Shown here: positions 26,446 to 39,599 of the stretch, piece after piece
How the letters are laid out: each line of letters begins with the position of its first letter
Position numbering within the stretch: position 1 is the first letter of the stretch
Source of the DNA: Tyto alba
Taxonomy: Eukaryota; Chordata; Aves; Strigiformes; Tytonidae
Assembly: GCF_018691265.1 (NCBI RefSeq)
Contig: NW_024881316.1
Coordinates: 29,695,319 to 29,759,318, forward strand
DNA length: 64,000 nucleotides
Direction: 5' to 3'
The notes under the pieces: model-generated
Database searches by the model: none
What the model was told of the DNA's origin: nothing
Seen by the model: only the letters and a program-made list of their open reading frames with translations
Program-made: the position numbers and the translations under genes

Positions 26446-28875
26446 AATAAGAGTGTACTAGTTTATTGAAGCCTTTGTAGCCCAGGCTCTATGTGCTCAA
26501 TGGGTTTTATTTCAGAGTAGGTATAATGTCATCTCCTGGGAGGAATGTTCCCACCGTGCATGTGGGTTGAGACTGTGTGTGCACCTGTTGGTATGTGAAC
26601 CAAACCAACAAGCAGACAATGGAGACTTCTGTGCTTTCCCTTCAAAAAAATATAATGCTCAGAACCAAAAGGCTAGAGTAATTGCAGAGTATTGAGGATA
26701 CTTTTGTGAAAGAACGCTCATGGAACAGTATTACTTGTGCAATAAGCAATGCTACTCTACTACATTTAGAGAAAAATATTTACTTGCTTTCATATTTCAA
26801 TAATTTGAAAATTAAAAAATGAATATTACAGGACTACATAATATATAAAGGAATATTGCAAAGTAAGAAGTAAAAAGGAAAACCGAAAAGGAAAAGTGTG
26901 GTTTGCTACTTTGAGTCTTCCCATTTTAATAATGCTTCTTATTTTACTTTCCATGCTACTAAATGAGCTAGGACCTTAATGTTCCTATAAGGCATTAACA
27001 AATAACCCTATTATCTGTTGCTTTCACAGGAAATATATTCAAAGACATAAAACCAGAGAATTTGAATATTGTTAGAAAGAGAGAAAATAGATTTTCTTCC
27101 AAGATTCAGTGACAGGCAGACAGTCATCAGATAGACCTTTACTTTTCAGTTAGTGATCTAGGTTCCTTTACAGTAAGCATAGGAAAACATAATGTAGATT
27201 TCAAAAGAAACCCTATCCCAAACAAAAAAGATGACTCACAACCCAGCAGTCCTGCAAGTTCTCAGATCACTACTTCATTTGGGGATATCTTCAAGATAGA
27301 CACCTAACATTTATGCTTTTTGTGCTCTATGCTTTTGTCAGTCTGCATATACAGTTGATATGATACATATTTTTAAAATTAAATAGGTTCTTTTACTCAG
27401 ACAACTTTATTCTGTCAGAGCAATTTCTGGCATAGTGTTTTCTGCGTCACATGTATGTAAATCAGTACTGGAAGGCAGAAGTGAACATTTAACAATGGTG
27501 ACATATTACCTATTAAAAATTAATCTCTCTGATGAAGAGGGGAGGAGGAGGAGTGAGTTTCTTGATTAAGGTCTTCTGCACAGCTCAGAAATTTCAATTA
27601 GCTTTTAAATAATCTTTCTCCTCCTCTCCCAGAAGTGGAGGAATGTGAACAGAAAATCACACTAAAAAAATTTCTACTTGGTGTTATTTGTACATTAAGA
27701 AAAATAAAAGCTGACACTTTAATCCCAAATATAAGGATAATCATATTCATAAACCATTTTTTATACTGTTCAAACAAATTTGTTCATTTATTTCCATAAT
27801 TTTCCTCCTGGTAATACTTTGTTTCAGCCCTTAGCACAACTAAAACTTGGGATGAAAGTCATCCATTACTTATTATTCTTCAGCTTTGAAATGGAGTTGG
27901 TTTTGAGGCTTGCTATACTTATTTAAAGAAACGAAGAAGTACTGATGAATGTTTAGACAAAAAAGGAAAGGACATCTAAGTAGGCACTTGCTTCTCCATC
28001 CAGCAGCCAGGACTTCTTGAGTAACCTGAAAGGAAGGTGGACCCTGACCTGCTATATGCCTCTTTATATATTCAAGAAGGGGAGTCCTGATCTAAGAGCT
28101 TGTGACTTATATGAAGACAAAAAAAAAAAAAAAATTATAATAAGCACCTGATATAAATGAATTGTTAATTGTTTCTGAGGCAAATTTGGAAGTACAATAG
28201 AAAGAGCGAGACATTGATACTCATGTCCACTGACACATTAGTACCAGGCTGCACAGTCTAAAGTGATTAACCACACAGCACAATCTCAGCCCTCATGATG
28301 TTCTCTTCTACGTCCATGATGGCCCAGCCTCAGCCAAAGATCCATATCACCTTCAAGCAGCCCAGAGGAGGCAACAGAGCCTGGACTGTTAGCTGACTTG
28401 AAAGGCACAAATCTACCTTTATATTCAACATTATAGAAAAAGCACTAGCATGCAATCATCTATCCTATTAAATTGTTAGACATGACTGGCTTGGTTTTAC
28501 ACGGCAGCAATGAGTCCCCCAGTGCTGTTTAGGAGTTAGACCCAGGAAACTTCTAAACAGGTAGTTTGGACATGGTCGTTCCACCTTGGAAATTAAGAGC
28601 AGATGTAGACCATTCTGTCCCAAGATTATTTCCAGAGGGCAGACCTTGATACATTTAATCTCCTGTTAAAGGTGCAGCCAATAAATCCAAGCCCTGAGAA
28701 TCCAACCAGATATGTGCTCTTGTGATGAAAAAATCCACAAGGTGTTCTCTTTAATATCTTCAGCATTTAACATGGTCAATGTAGGATTAGTGGATCAGAG
28801 ATCAAAAGTGCTCACTAAGCAGGAGAAAGGACCAACATAAGGGTTGCCACATATATTTTGCTGAACTGCAGTTTT

Positions 28876-28899
28876 TTGTTTTGTTTTGTTTTGTTTTTT
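28876..28899. repeat. (GTTTT)n microsatellite
   Basis: About four tandem GTTTT units followed by a T run. Confidence 0.8.
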
Positions 28900-29559
28900 T
28901 TAATAAATTAATTACTTCAGTGGGCATTTCTTCTGCTTATAGGAAAGGAACCCATTGTACCACAGTCTTGAAGGAGGTTAAGGAATAGTAATATGCATTT
29001 TTGTTTTCTTTATTTGTGTGGACACATAATGAAACCGGAAGAACACTGTGCTTAACTAATATCCAAAGGACATGACCTGTGTTTAGCTTCCTTGCCTTCT
29101 TCTGAGTAGTTCTGCCTCAGGGTATAATCCAAAGAGCACTTTGTGTGCAATCAGTTTTAATGGACTTCTGACTATATCAACAGTGTCTATGCTCTTAAAC
29201 TCCAGAAAGTGTCCTAAATGGTTTCCATCCATAAAATAAAGTCTCTAGTTCACTTAGACCTTAGATTAATGCTTGGACTCTGGCCCTCTGGGAATATTTG
29301 GTCATCATATAACACTGCATGGATGTTAAAATTATCTACAATTTCGGACCTGAGCAAGAATATTTTCAGGTTATGTTGCACTCACAAGTCATTTTATAGT
29401 CAGTGTGTTAAAATGCTCACAAATAGCAATCTCCTGTATATCTTTCACCTTTTCTGCCCTTTTGTACTTTTTAGCTCCCCTGATGATAAGAGCTTGCAAA
29501 TAATTTCAGTTCCCCTTCTCACACCCAAAGCCTGGAGCTCTCTGCAAGCAAAGAGAGAA

Positions 29560-30480
29560 GGGTCTAACAAATAACTGTCACCAGGGGAACTTGCATGTTT
29601 CCTGGGTGAAAGTCACTAAAGGACTTATTTCCTAACACATATTTCTGTTCCTGCAGAACTCACTCTGGCTTTGGGAAAGGGTTGCAGAGATGACATTTTG
29701 CCCCTTGATATTGTCGTCCAACCTGTTCAGACACACACACACAATCAGTTAATCGTTGCAGATGTCTGGTTCAGTGCCCTGACGTGATCACCATTGACTC
29801 TGTACATGGTCTGTGGATAACTTTAAGGTGATTCCAGACATCCCACTCTCAGGTATGCTCAGATCCACCAAAATACGACAGGCATGACCTCAGTAGGCAC
29901 TACTTCAGCAGTTCATCTGTCCTGCTCTTGAATCACTGAGCTGCTCTGTCTCTGGCCATCCCAGCAGGCAATTTCTGGATATGAGCTGGAACATTGCTTG
30001 TTAGCTTCTACACCTCTTCCCCTCAGGCCCTTGACAGAGACTCCATGGTCCCTGTGTGGTGTAGCTGAGTAGGGCAGGGGGTGAGTGACAGAATAGCATT
30101 TCATAAGAAATAATGAAAAGCCACAGGATCTGTACACCTGGGCTCCACACTTGAGCTAGGAGGTCTGGTGTGCAGGATGCACAGGGTTATAAGCACAGAG
30201 GGGAGGATAATCCCCAGGCTATCCTTGGCAGTGGGTAAGCACAGCAATGGATACAGTTCAGTGGGTGACACAAGTCATTTTACTGCCATGACAAAGATCC
30301 AGGCAACACAATGCCACACAAGTTACTGACTGCTGCTGTGAAGGACACGATGTAGGTCTTGCCACAGGTTGTTGGCTCCCTTACCTGGCGCAGTGGTAGT
30401 TCGCTAGTGCTGGAAAGAGCCATGTGCCTTCCCTGATGCAGTGTGCAGGCATCTCTTCTCACTCAGACCTTAATGTTTAA
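29560..30480. other. GC-richer patch of unknown origin
   Basis: About 900 bp of higher G+C than its surroundings with several retained CpGs (for example near 29711, 29748, 30358). Short minus-strand open frames (29913-30137, 30280-30462) show no domain. It could be an old, unrecognised retroelement fragment or a non-coding exon; no termini or repeats were identified. Confidence 0.25.
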
Positions 30481-32442
30481 TTTTTCAATAGCATAAACTG
30501 ATCACTGTCAGCAAAAACCTGAAATCAAAAATGCTTTGTCCTCAGTGAGTCAGACTTTCTTTGTTGTGAGTGTGACATCTCAAATATTTAATTTTAATTT
30601 TAATGAAGTTGCTTTGTTTGATAAAGGTCAGTGCTGTCAATACAGAAAAATGCTAAAGTTCAAAGTGGATTGTTTTCTCAAAAGATTGAACTTTTGAATT
30701 TATGGCATATATTAATAACACTTCATGTTCACAGTAAATAAACACTAAGATGAAATTCACTCATCTCCCCTATTTATTAGGGTTCTGAATTAAATAATGG
30801 AGGTTTTCAGTAAAATGTCTAAGAGGGTCAGTGGATTGGGAGTATATATTACCAATGGTTTATTTCATTATAAATATTACAGCTTAAATTTCTTTATTAT
30901 TCGAAATTGCTAGAAGCTAGGAATTGATTTTATAATTTATATATTTGTAAATTCCTGAGTAAGAGTTTTTATTAAATAGTTCTTATGGAAGATTATACCT
31001 GAAAGTCATAAAGCAAATTTTCCTGACTTAGGTTTTATAGAAATAGAGGCATCAGACCCCTCAACCCTATCCTGGGATTTCTAGATCCTTAAACTGCATG
31101 GTCAGATGGCTAGTTGTAGCTCTGTCTTCATCTCACAGAATTTCTGCTCTCACTGTCTTAACAAAGATGTTCCCCATGAAAGATGGGAATCTAAAAATGT
31201 GGGATGTACCCACATCCTTTCTAATAAGAGTTCTCAGTGAGGACTGCAACACAGGACACAAAGTAAAATTTAGAAGGTTAAAACAACACTGCTTCTACTT
31301 TAACTAGCTCACACAACAAGCAAAATTCACTTGAGCCACAGAAAGAAACTACAGTGAGGATCCGAGTGAAAGGTAAATTGGATTAACTTTCTGTATCAAA
31401 AGCTATTACTCTAGTTACTTACAGAGGTCATGACAGAAAGTGAACATTAGATGCTATACGTGCATCAGAAACTATTAAATCACATCTATTTCCTCTTCAA
31501 AGAAGCCAGTAACTTGTCGATCAAATCACTACTTGTTTTGTGTTATATAAATGAACATATGCTTAGCACAGATTTGAGGTGTTGAGAACAAAATCAGTTG
31601 AGAGACAGAAATGGGCACAAATCACAGAAAAACTTTTAAATACTTATTCACTAGAAGCCATGATCCTGGATAAAAGATAAGATATACTGTAATTTCTCAC
31701 TTCAGAGAACAGATATGACCTATGGGGTAATATTAGAACTTGGAGACATGATCTGTGTGAGTTGATGTAAAAATCAGTAGGTATGAACTCTATAAAAAGA
31801 ACTGATTGGAAAAGTCATTCTCTGTTGAATATCATAGAGTCATAGAATACCAGGCTGGAAGGGACCTCAAGGATCATGTGGGCCAATCTTTCTTGACAAA
31901 AGCACAGTCTAGACAAGATAGCCCAGCAACCTGTCCAACTGAATATTAAAAGTGTCCAATGTTGGGGAATCCACTACTTCTCTTGGGAGTTTATTCCAAT
32001 GGCTGATTGTTCTCACTGGGAAAAAGTTTCCTCTTGTGTCCAATCGGAACCTCTCCAGGAGTAACTTATACCCATTACCACTCATCTTTTCCAGATAACG
32101 CATTGTAAAAGGGGAATCTTCATCTCTGTTGTAGCCACTGGAACGTGGTGATAAGTTCTCCACTAAATCTTCTCAAGGCAGAACAAACCCAATTCTCTCA
32201 GCCTTTCTTCACACAGCAGGTTTCACAGTCCCTTGATCACCTTTGTGGCCCTCCTCTGGATCCTCTCCAGCCTGCCCACATCTTCTCTGTGTAGTGGAGA
32301 CAAAAACTGAACACAGTGTTCCAGGTGTGACCTGACAAGCACTGAGTAGAGTGGGATAATGACTTCTTGATCTCTGCTGGTGATGCCCCTGTTGGTGCAA
32401 CCCAGCATCCTGTTGTCTTTCTTTGCCACTGCAGCTCACTGA

Positions 32443-32970
32443 TCACTCATATTGAGTCTGTTGTCCACCAGGACCCACAAGATCAATTTCCACAGAGCTG
32501 TTAACCAGCTGGGTAGATTGCAGCCTGTGCTGCACTCGTAGATTACGTTTTACCAGGTGAAAGACCTTACACTTGTCCTTGTTGACCTTCATGAGGTTCT
32601 TGTTAGCCCACTCTTCTAGCCTGTCCAGGTCTTCCTGGCAGGGCGTCCTCTCTTGCAGAGTGTCCACTTCCCCACTCTGTTTGATATCATCAGCAAAATT
32701 CATCAAGGTCCACTTCATGCTATCATCCAGATCACTTATAAAGATATTAAACAGTGTTGGACCCAATATTGATCCCCGGGGAACCCTGCTTGTGACAGAT
32801 TGCCAGTTTGAAGGGGAGCTATCTACCACCACCCTCTGGGGCCGGCCTGTCAGCCAATTCCCCAACCACCACACAGACCACTTGTCTAGACCATAATGTA
32901 TCAATTTCTGTAGGAAGAAGCTGTGGGAAATCGTGTCAAAACCCTTAGAGAAACAATGTTCACCACTCAC
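32443..32970 (-). pseudogene. CR1-E reverse-transcriptase core relic
   Basis: A 175-residue open piece of ORF2. It shows the motif A remnant SKGFDTISHSFFLQKL (residues 8-23), with the upstream catalytic Asp region lost to a frame break. Next come the motif B-like region SRVPRGSILGPTLFNIFISDLDD (residues 61-83) and the intact motif C tetrad FADD (residues 92-95, 32686-32697). The DLDRLEEWANKNLMKVNKDKC segment that follows is typical of CR1. The family acts as a target-primed reverse transcriptase in the nucleus; this copy is dead because it is broken on both sides. Confidence 0.9.
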
Positions 32971-33064
32971 TCCACCTCAAGGGAGCAGGATACTTTGCTG
33001 TAGAAGGTGATTGGGTTTTTCAAGCACATTTTGCCCTTGGAAAATCCATGCAGTTTTTTCCCAA

Positions 33065-33496
33065 TCAATGTGCTTCATTTGACTTGTGATAGCCCCCAGG
33101 AGGATTTGTTCCATAACTTTTCCAGGGATTGAAGTTAAGACTGATGGATCTAAAATTTCCTGGCTCTTTCTTTAAGACCTTCTTGTAGATAGGGGTGACA
33201 CTGTCCCTTTTCCAGTCTTCTGGGATGTTCCCAAATCTCCTCAACTTGTCAGAGATTATGGAAAGAGGCCTCACAATGATGTTAACCAGATCTCTTAACA
33301 GCCTTGGGTGGATAACATCAGGGCCCATCAGTTTGTAGCAGTCAAGCCCCTGTAAAATTTCACATACCAACTCTTCCTTCACTGATGGTGAATCTGTGTT
33401 TGCATCAACCTGGATTTTTGTTCCCAAGGCCTGAGGTCCAGACAGAGGTGAATAAAATGTTGAGAATCTCTGTCTTTTCAACACTGTTGGTGGCAA
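33065..33496 (-). pseudogene. CR1-E RT N-terminal region relic
   Basis: A 143-residue open piece upstream of the RT core in the minus orientation. It contains KLMGPDVIHPRLLRDL (matching the conserved K-GPD-I-P-LL motif before the RT palm) and the PEDWKRDSVTPIYKK segment (RT motif 1 region). The next frame carries the downstream part, so a frameshift lies near 33065. Confidence 0.85.
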
Positions 33497-33914
33497 ATTT
33501 ACATCTCTTGTTTAACAGAGGGTCAATATTTTCCTTCTGCTTGTTGTTTACACACATGAAGAACCCATTATTGTAGTTTTTGACATTTCTGGTCAATTTC
33601 AATTTGAACTACAATGCCTTTGTAGTTCTCAATGACTATTCATGTTTTTCCATCTCTGGTACACTTCTCATTTTTTTTGAGCAGTCTCAGAAGCTCGTAA
33701 TTGAGCCAAGGGGATTCTTGCTCAGCCTACTCCCTTATCTTTAAAAGGGAATGAACTGGTTTGGTGCTTCCAGGAGAGCACTCTTGAAAAACTCCCAGGA
33801 CTCACTGGCTCCTTTGTCCTCAGTGGAAGCTCCCCATGGAGCTCTGAGCAAGTTGAATTAAGCTTGATCTTCTAAAATCTAAAAATTTTGTCTTAGTACT
33901 TACCTTCTGTGTGC

Positions 33915-34371
33915 TCAGCAGAATCCCAGACTCCACAATATTGTGATCATCGCAGCCCAAGTTATAACTGAGATATTACAAAGCAGGTTTTCTTGGTTTG
34001 TGAGTAGCAAGTCCAGCAGTGCCTCATTCCCGGTTGGCACAGCTAACATTTGTATGAGGAAGCAATCCTCTATGCATTCCAGAAACTTGATGGATGACGT
34101 GTGAGCTGCTCTATTGTTCTTCCAACAAATGTCTTGGGTATTTGAAGTCACCCATAAGAATCAGATTCTGTTGATCTGAAGCTTGCTTAAGTGACCCAAA
34201 TATTGCTTTGTTGGCCATATCGTCTGGGTTTGGAGTTTGGTAGAAGATGCCTACTGTAAGATCCCCCTTGGAAATGACCCCTCTGATCTTGGCCCAGAGG
34301 CATTCCATAGGGCTTCCACAATTTCTGTCGTTGACTTCTATACTTTCAAGGTTCTCCTTATTATAGGGCAT
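33915..34371 (-). pseudogene. CR1-E AP-type endonuclease relic
   Basis: Two overlapping frames together cover part of the apurinic-type endonuclease domain. The upstream one (34111-34371) has VGIFYQTPNPDD and LILMGDFKYP, the GDFN active-site motif with Lys in place of Asn. The downstream one (33915-34151) has DICWKNNRAAHTSSIKFLECI and ALLDLLLTNQENL, typical of CR1. A frameshift near 34130 joins them. The endonuclease normally nicks target DNA for insertion; here it is defunct. Confidence 0.85.
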
Positions 34372-36262
34372 GACTCTTCCACCTCTTCTTCCCTGCCTGT
34401 CTTTATGAAACTGCTTCTAGCCATCCATCAGGATCCTCCAGTCATGTGAGTTGTCCCACTATGTTTCCGTTTTTTCTATGATGTCACAACTTTCTGACTG
34501 GGCCCAGAGCTTCAGTTCCTCCTGTTTGTTCCCCAGGATTCATGCATTGGTATACATACACTTGAGGTGGTTGGGTTTCTGGTCCATATCTTGGGAGGCA
34601 GCTAAGGAACATTTGTTGCTGCTCTGCTTGGCCTTGTTTATTCTCCAGTTGGTTGCAATGGCGTGACGCTTGCCTCTTTGGACCCTGTCATCCTGAGTCC
34701 TTCAGTTTAAATATGGCATTATCTATTTCCAGATCATTGATAGCTCAGAAGGAATCATCTTTAATATTTATGTATTCTTACATATGAAACATAAGATGGT
34801 AGCTATTAGATGGTGTCTGCTACAAACTGCCAAATCACACTAGAGAACAGATGTCGGTATAGAGGGAAAAGAACTGTTTATATTTTGGGTCTTCAACCTA
34901 AATGCTATAATCTTCAATTCACATGTTGCAGATACTCAAACAGCCTTACAATATCTAAGTATCATTGTAGTCAGCTTTTGAGTGCTGAAAAAGTTACAGG
35001 CAGCAGGCAAAGAGTTTGCATCAAAACCTCTCTTTCAGACAAGGAAAATTTGATCGCAGCATTAAAATTAGTGATAACTTAGGAACAACAAAGGATGATC
35101 TCTTTATGTTTGCTCTGATAGTAGGAAAGAAAACAGTGAATGTTTTGAGTATGTTAAATATGACACTTTATAATAGTTGAAATGAATCATGGGTAAAGGT
35201 TTTAAATTGAAAACTGTAAATTATCACTGTCAAATCTTTTAAGAGCATTTTGGCAGCTGTTATAAAAAATCTGAAAATGAGAGAGGATACAGTAGACAAA
35301 GAACCCAATCTATACATTTGAAAATTGAGTAAAAAAATTAATTTTAAAATAACTTCAAAACATTAAGTATATTTAAAACAGGAGAAATTTGATTCTCAAG
35401 ACAAGTTTCTCAGATATTTTTTCCTTCAATCACTCTCATGAAACTTCCTCCAAATAACAATCCTAACTTGCAGTCATTCAGAATAGAGCTTATTCTGAAT
35501 CATTTAGCAGATTTTGAACATAAACATACTAGTAATACTCAAATGATTGTTCTTCTGATAAGTGGCAGGAGAAGGAGAAAAACCTCCAGCCAAAGACAAA
35601 CTTGTCAGCACAGTAGGTTTTAAGACAGTTCCTCAGTATAATGCCTTTCCATCCTAGACCTCTCCCAGTCTCACTCAGAATGGTGATCCTTTGGTGAAGG
35701 GCTGTGTTGCCTAAACCATCCTCCATATAGAAGATTTTTAGAACCCTTATTAATATCTTGTCCAGAAGACATTCATCTTCAGGTAATTACTAGAGGCTGA
35801 TAAAATGATGTACTTTGTCTCTTATGACAATCAAAGGGGAGAATTGTAGCCACAAAAGGTCCTTTATTTTCCAGACTACAAAAGCACTTTGAAGTATTTT
35901 CTCTTTTCCTCTAGGATTTTTATGGCTTTGTATTTAAATAGTATTCTTTGCCCTTACAAAAATTATGTCTTTGGTTTATAGATGGGGACAAATGAGTAGG
36001 CTTTTTTCTAAATAATCATCTTTCATATTGTTTGGGTAATATGATTTATCTACTAAAATCAAGCATCTAGTGTTATGTTAGAAATCTAAATGTTTGCCAG
36101 CAATTTATCTCAATAGTAGCCCCACTACCCTATCCTGCCCACATAAAAGAATCTAAACAGTTGCAATAAACCAGCAATATCTTAGGAATCAGCTGTGGGG
36201 GAGAGCACCCATTAAAACAATTTATCATAGTTACACTACATCATTAGAAATCAGGATAAGAT

Positions 36263-36265
<3 letters not shown>

Positions 36266-36299
<34 letters not shown>
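36266..36299. repeat. 34-T homopolymer
   Basis: Uninterrupted T run in unique DNA, with no adjacent retroelement terminus recognised. Confidence 0.9.
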
Positions 36300-36302
<3 letters not shown>

Positions 36303-38827
36303 TAAAACTATTATCCATTCCAATGAGGGATCAGTTCAAGGTACTCCCAGGTACTCCATACTATGTACAAGGTCAAGCTAGGTGACCCTATGGGCATCTT
36401 TTAGCTTCAAAAAACATTAACGCCAAGTATCCTCCAAAAATCATGAGATTTTGAGTTGCAGCATCGGTCTGTAAAGAATTCTCTGTTCCCCTTGGTACTT
36501 TGTTCCAGTGGTTCATTACCACTAAAATGAAATCTTAGTTTTTTATTTGAATTTGTCTATCTTCTAGATGCCTATTACAGCTTTTATCAATAAATTATTG
36601 CCCTTATTGTATTTGATATTTCTGCTTTGTAAAATAACTTATATTCTTTAATCAAGTCATTTTTTCATCCTGATAGTCTGAATGAATTGAAGCTTTTTGA
36701 TCTCCCTTTTGAGTTCTCTCTCCTTTGACTGTTTTGTGAGGTTTTTTGTGAGCCTTTTTAAATTACAAACTTCAGGAATGGTTACAGTGATCCAATACCA
36801 GGACTTATCAGCCCTTACACCATTTGTTTCAAGACTTAATGGCAAAGGTCCATAAATATCTTGTTCATGATCCCCAGCCTTTTCTATTTCTGTTATAGTT
36901 TCTTTTAATTATTTATGCTCTTGTGAAGAAAAAACAAGTCATGAGGTGGCATATAGTGGTCATTGTCAGAGAAAAAAATCTGATAAGGTAATAAAAACAT
37001 CAAATATACTAGCAAAGAAAAGTTAATGTTCTAGTTCACAGCCTAAATATGTAGTTTTGGTATGGAACATCCAGGAATTCCTTCTAGAACTGCACTTGAT
37101 AATTAGGAGCCATGAGAAATACTTTTTACCCTCCCTGAGACTTACAGGCAGGAGATGAGACATTACTCCCTTAACAGTAACATGCCTCATTATAATGTTA
37201 CTCCAGGCTGTGCTATAATCTTCTTTTTAAAAAAAGGAGGAAATGCTCAGTCAAACTCTTTTTTCTTATCATATGTAGTTCTTCTACTCTTCCACAACTG
37301 AGAACATATGACAAATTTGTCTGGGTGAACAAGGGGAAAAAAGTAAATAAAACTAATCTAGTGCTTTTATTGTAAATCTCCTTTGATGTTACCTGCACAG
37401 TGCTGTACCATCAATCCTGATTAAAGCTGTGTCAAAGAATTTCATCTATACACTGAGGACATTTGTTGAGTTTCTTTTTACATAGAAGTTTATTTACAAC
37501 TTTAATAAAATAAACAAGTGAAAGAATCTGGGAACATTGGACTTGCCATTCTGGATCAGTGTACTCACCTATCAAATCCAGCAACCTATCCTACAGAATA
37601 TGTAATGAAAATAGTGGTTACCTTGTAGAAGTTACCATTACATGTGTTCTAAATAGAGTGAACAATAACACCTAGTATACTAGAAGCCTTACTGCAATTT
37701 ATTCTTTTGAAAGTGACTTTTAAAGACACTTAGATGTGTGTGCCTTGAGCATCAAACAATTTAAAAAATAATGATTAACAAATATTTGTACTTTATTCAT
37801 TTTTATAGCTTCACAGATAATAAAGATAGAAAGGGCAGTTGTGATTTATCTAGACTGATTTCTTCCATAAAATATGTTATAGTTAATTTCTTGGCTTATT
37901 TCCCATTTCAAGTATGACATATCCTTGAGTAAAATTTCCAAACAAAGGTTAAAAACGGTCACTGAAGGTGATCCCACTAACATTCATGGTATTTTTTCAG
38001 TGGGTAATTATCCTAATTGCTATGAAAAGCAGTTCTTATTCTTCATCTTAATTTTTCTGATTTCTTTTTTCAGTGATTGCCTCATGACTTTCCTTTTTCC
38101 CTTTCTTATCAACACATATTATTTATACAACAATCTGAAAAATTTAATTAACAAAGCTTCTAGAATATTTTACTGTAGACCCTGTTTTTCTATATTTTCA
38201 GTAGGTGCACAATTTTTCTCCGAAATCTTTTCAGGTAGTCAAAAGATTTCTGTATTCATGAATACCCAGAAAAGATGTAATGTTCCAGACTCAACATTCA
38301 CACTATTGTTTGCACTTTTTTTTTACATATATGTGCTCATAAATGTTTTCAAGTTTGTGAAACTTCCTCTTTTGCATCATAATTAAATATATGCGCTTCA
38401 TATGTTGCATAAATAGCTAAATAGGTGTGTGTGTACACATATGTTCATGTTTATTTGTGAGTACATACCCTATGGTACTCTACTGGTTTATAACAAGGCT
38501 CATAGAATTTTACTTAAACTAGGTTTTGCTTCTATAATCAAAATGATCTTCAGTACAAACCTTCCAGTCAGGAGGTTAGCATGAAGTTCCTTGTCATAAT
38601 TCAGGTTTCCTTCACCCTTAGTCATTATATATAGATACATAATAAGGCTGTATTTACATTATTTAATACACTTTGAAAATTTCAAGTAACAAATTTTATA
38701 ACTGCATGATCTAAACCAGCCGCACAATTAACTTTGTGGTGGGAAGAAGAAGCAGTAGGATCAAGCTGGTAGCTCTAGAAAAATAAAGATCTCTGCTGAA
38801 GGATTTCTGTAGCATAATCATCAGCAT

Positions 38828-38885
38828 AAAAAAAAAAAAAAAAAAAAACAAAAAAAAAAAAAACCAAAAACAAACAAACAAATAA
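38828..38885. repeat. A-rich simple repeat
   Basis: A21 and A13 runs separated by single C bases, then CAAAAACAAACAAACAAAT-like units. Confidence 0.9.
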
Positions 38886-39194
38886 AAACAAAGAAAACCC
38901 ACATGTGGATTCATATCTTCAATATTTGTAAAACTGTTAATATGTATTTTTCCCATTTAATCAGTGACTTCAATGATAGCAGCACCACTATTCTTCTTGA
39001 TGTTTCATCTTTCTGACACAAGAGAACAATAAAGCTGTCCTCAAAGGGCTGATAACAATTTTTCTGGTGAGAAAGCATCATATCATCTACTTTTGTCTTT
39101 TTACATTGAGTTTGGCAATAGGTGAAATTTATAACAAACTTTGGCTCCTTTAATTAATTTTCAGTGTCAACACTCAAAGTTAAAATTCTTATGA

Positions 39195-39286
39195 TTTCAA
39201 TGCCCAGTCTAGGAAAGTCTATTTAGTTATTGATATTCAATGATTTAGTTATTGATATTCAATGCCCAGTCTATTTAGTTATTGAT
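39195..39286. repeat. Nested tandem duplication
   Basis: ATTTAGTTATTGATATTCAATG occurs perfectly at 39221-39242, and a copy overlapping by one or two bases starts at 39243. A third partial copy follows at 39273-39286. A second shared word, TTCAATGCCCAGTCT, occurs at 39196-39210 and 39258-39272. At least two overlapping duplication events of about 22 bp and about 62 bp are needed. Confidence 0.85.
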
Positions 39287-39562
39287 TACCCTCAGAGTTA
39301 TACCTATAGAAAATTTTCCACTCATGTGAGATATAAATTAATTGGGACTATGTTTTTCAACAGCACTGTGAAATCTGGACTGTGAGGATTGATAAAATAT
39401 GATGCCATGGAAGAGAAAGACCTCCCGAACTTCTAATCAACATTTCCTCTGTTCTTCATTCAAAATGTCTCTACTTCTTTACACTTTCCAAACTGAAGAA
39501 TAGGATACACGGCAATTCTTCTTGTTCATATAACATGTTAATGGTTGATGGAGCTTGGTTTT

Positions 39563-39563
<1 letters not shown>

Positions 39564-39599
<36 letters not shown>

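Larger units (their letters stand above)
26446..31829. other. Unique DNA between two CR1 copies
   Basis: No gene recognised. It holds a (GTTTT)n microsatellite at about 28876-28899, an A-rich tract near 28119-28134, a short (AC)n run near 29731-29742, and a GC-richer patch at 29560-30480. The 118-residue open frame at 29218-29574 has no recognisable domain. Confidence 0.55.
31830..34705 (-). mobile_element. CR1-E: long CR1 LINE relic (about 2.9 kb) with endonuclease and RT domains
   Basis: The longest retroelement here, on the minus strand. Its 3' end is at 31830, marked by ATCATAGAGTCATAGAAT on the plus strand (the CR1 terminal repeat in reverse). Reading upstream, it contains: the C-terminal block RFRLDTRGNFFPVRT.. 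SHWNKLPREVVDSPTL (about 31940-32040); an RT core with FADD (32686-32697); the RT N-terminal region (33065-33496); and an AP endonuclease with LMGDF (within 34111-34371). Frameshifts and stops separate these pieces. The 5' end fades out near 34705 by my reading. Its sequence is clearly different from CR1-A/B/F, so it belongs to another CR1 subfamily and is probably an older insertion. The short antisense frames are shadows. Confidence 0.95.

Noticed and set aside
37925..38386. 153-codon open frame, the longest outside the CR1 copies
   Set aside because: T-rich low-complexity hydrophobic translation, no domain recognised, no splice or promoter context; expected by chance in AT-rich DNA with few stops in this frame.
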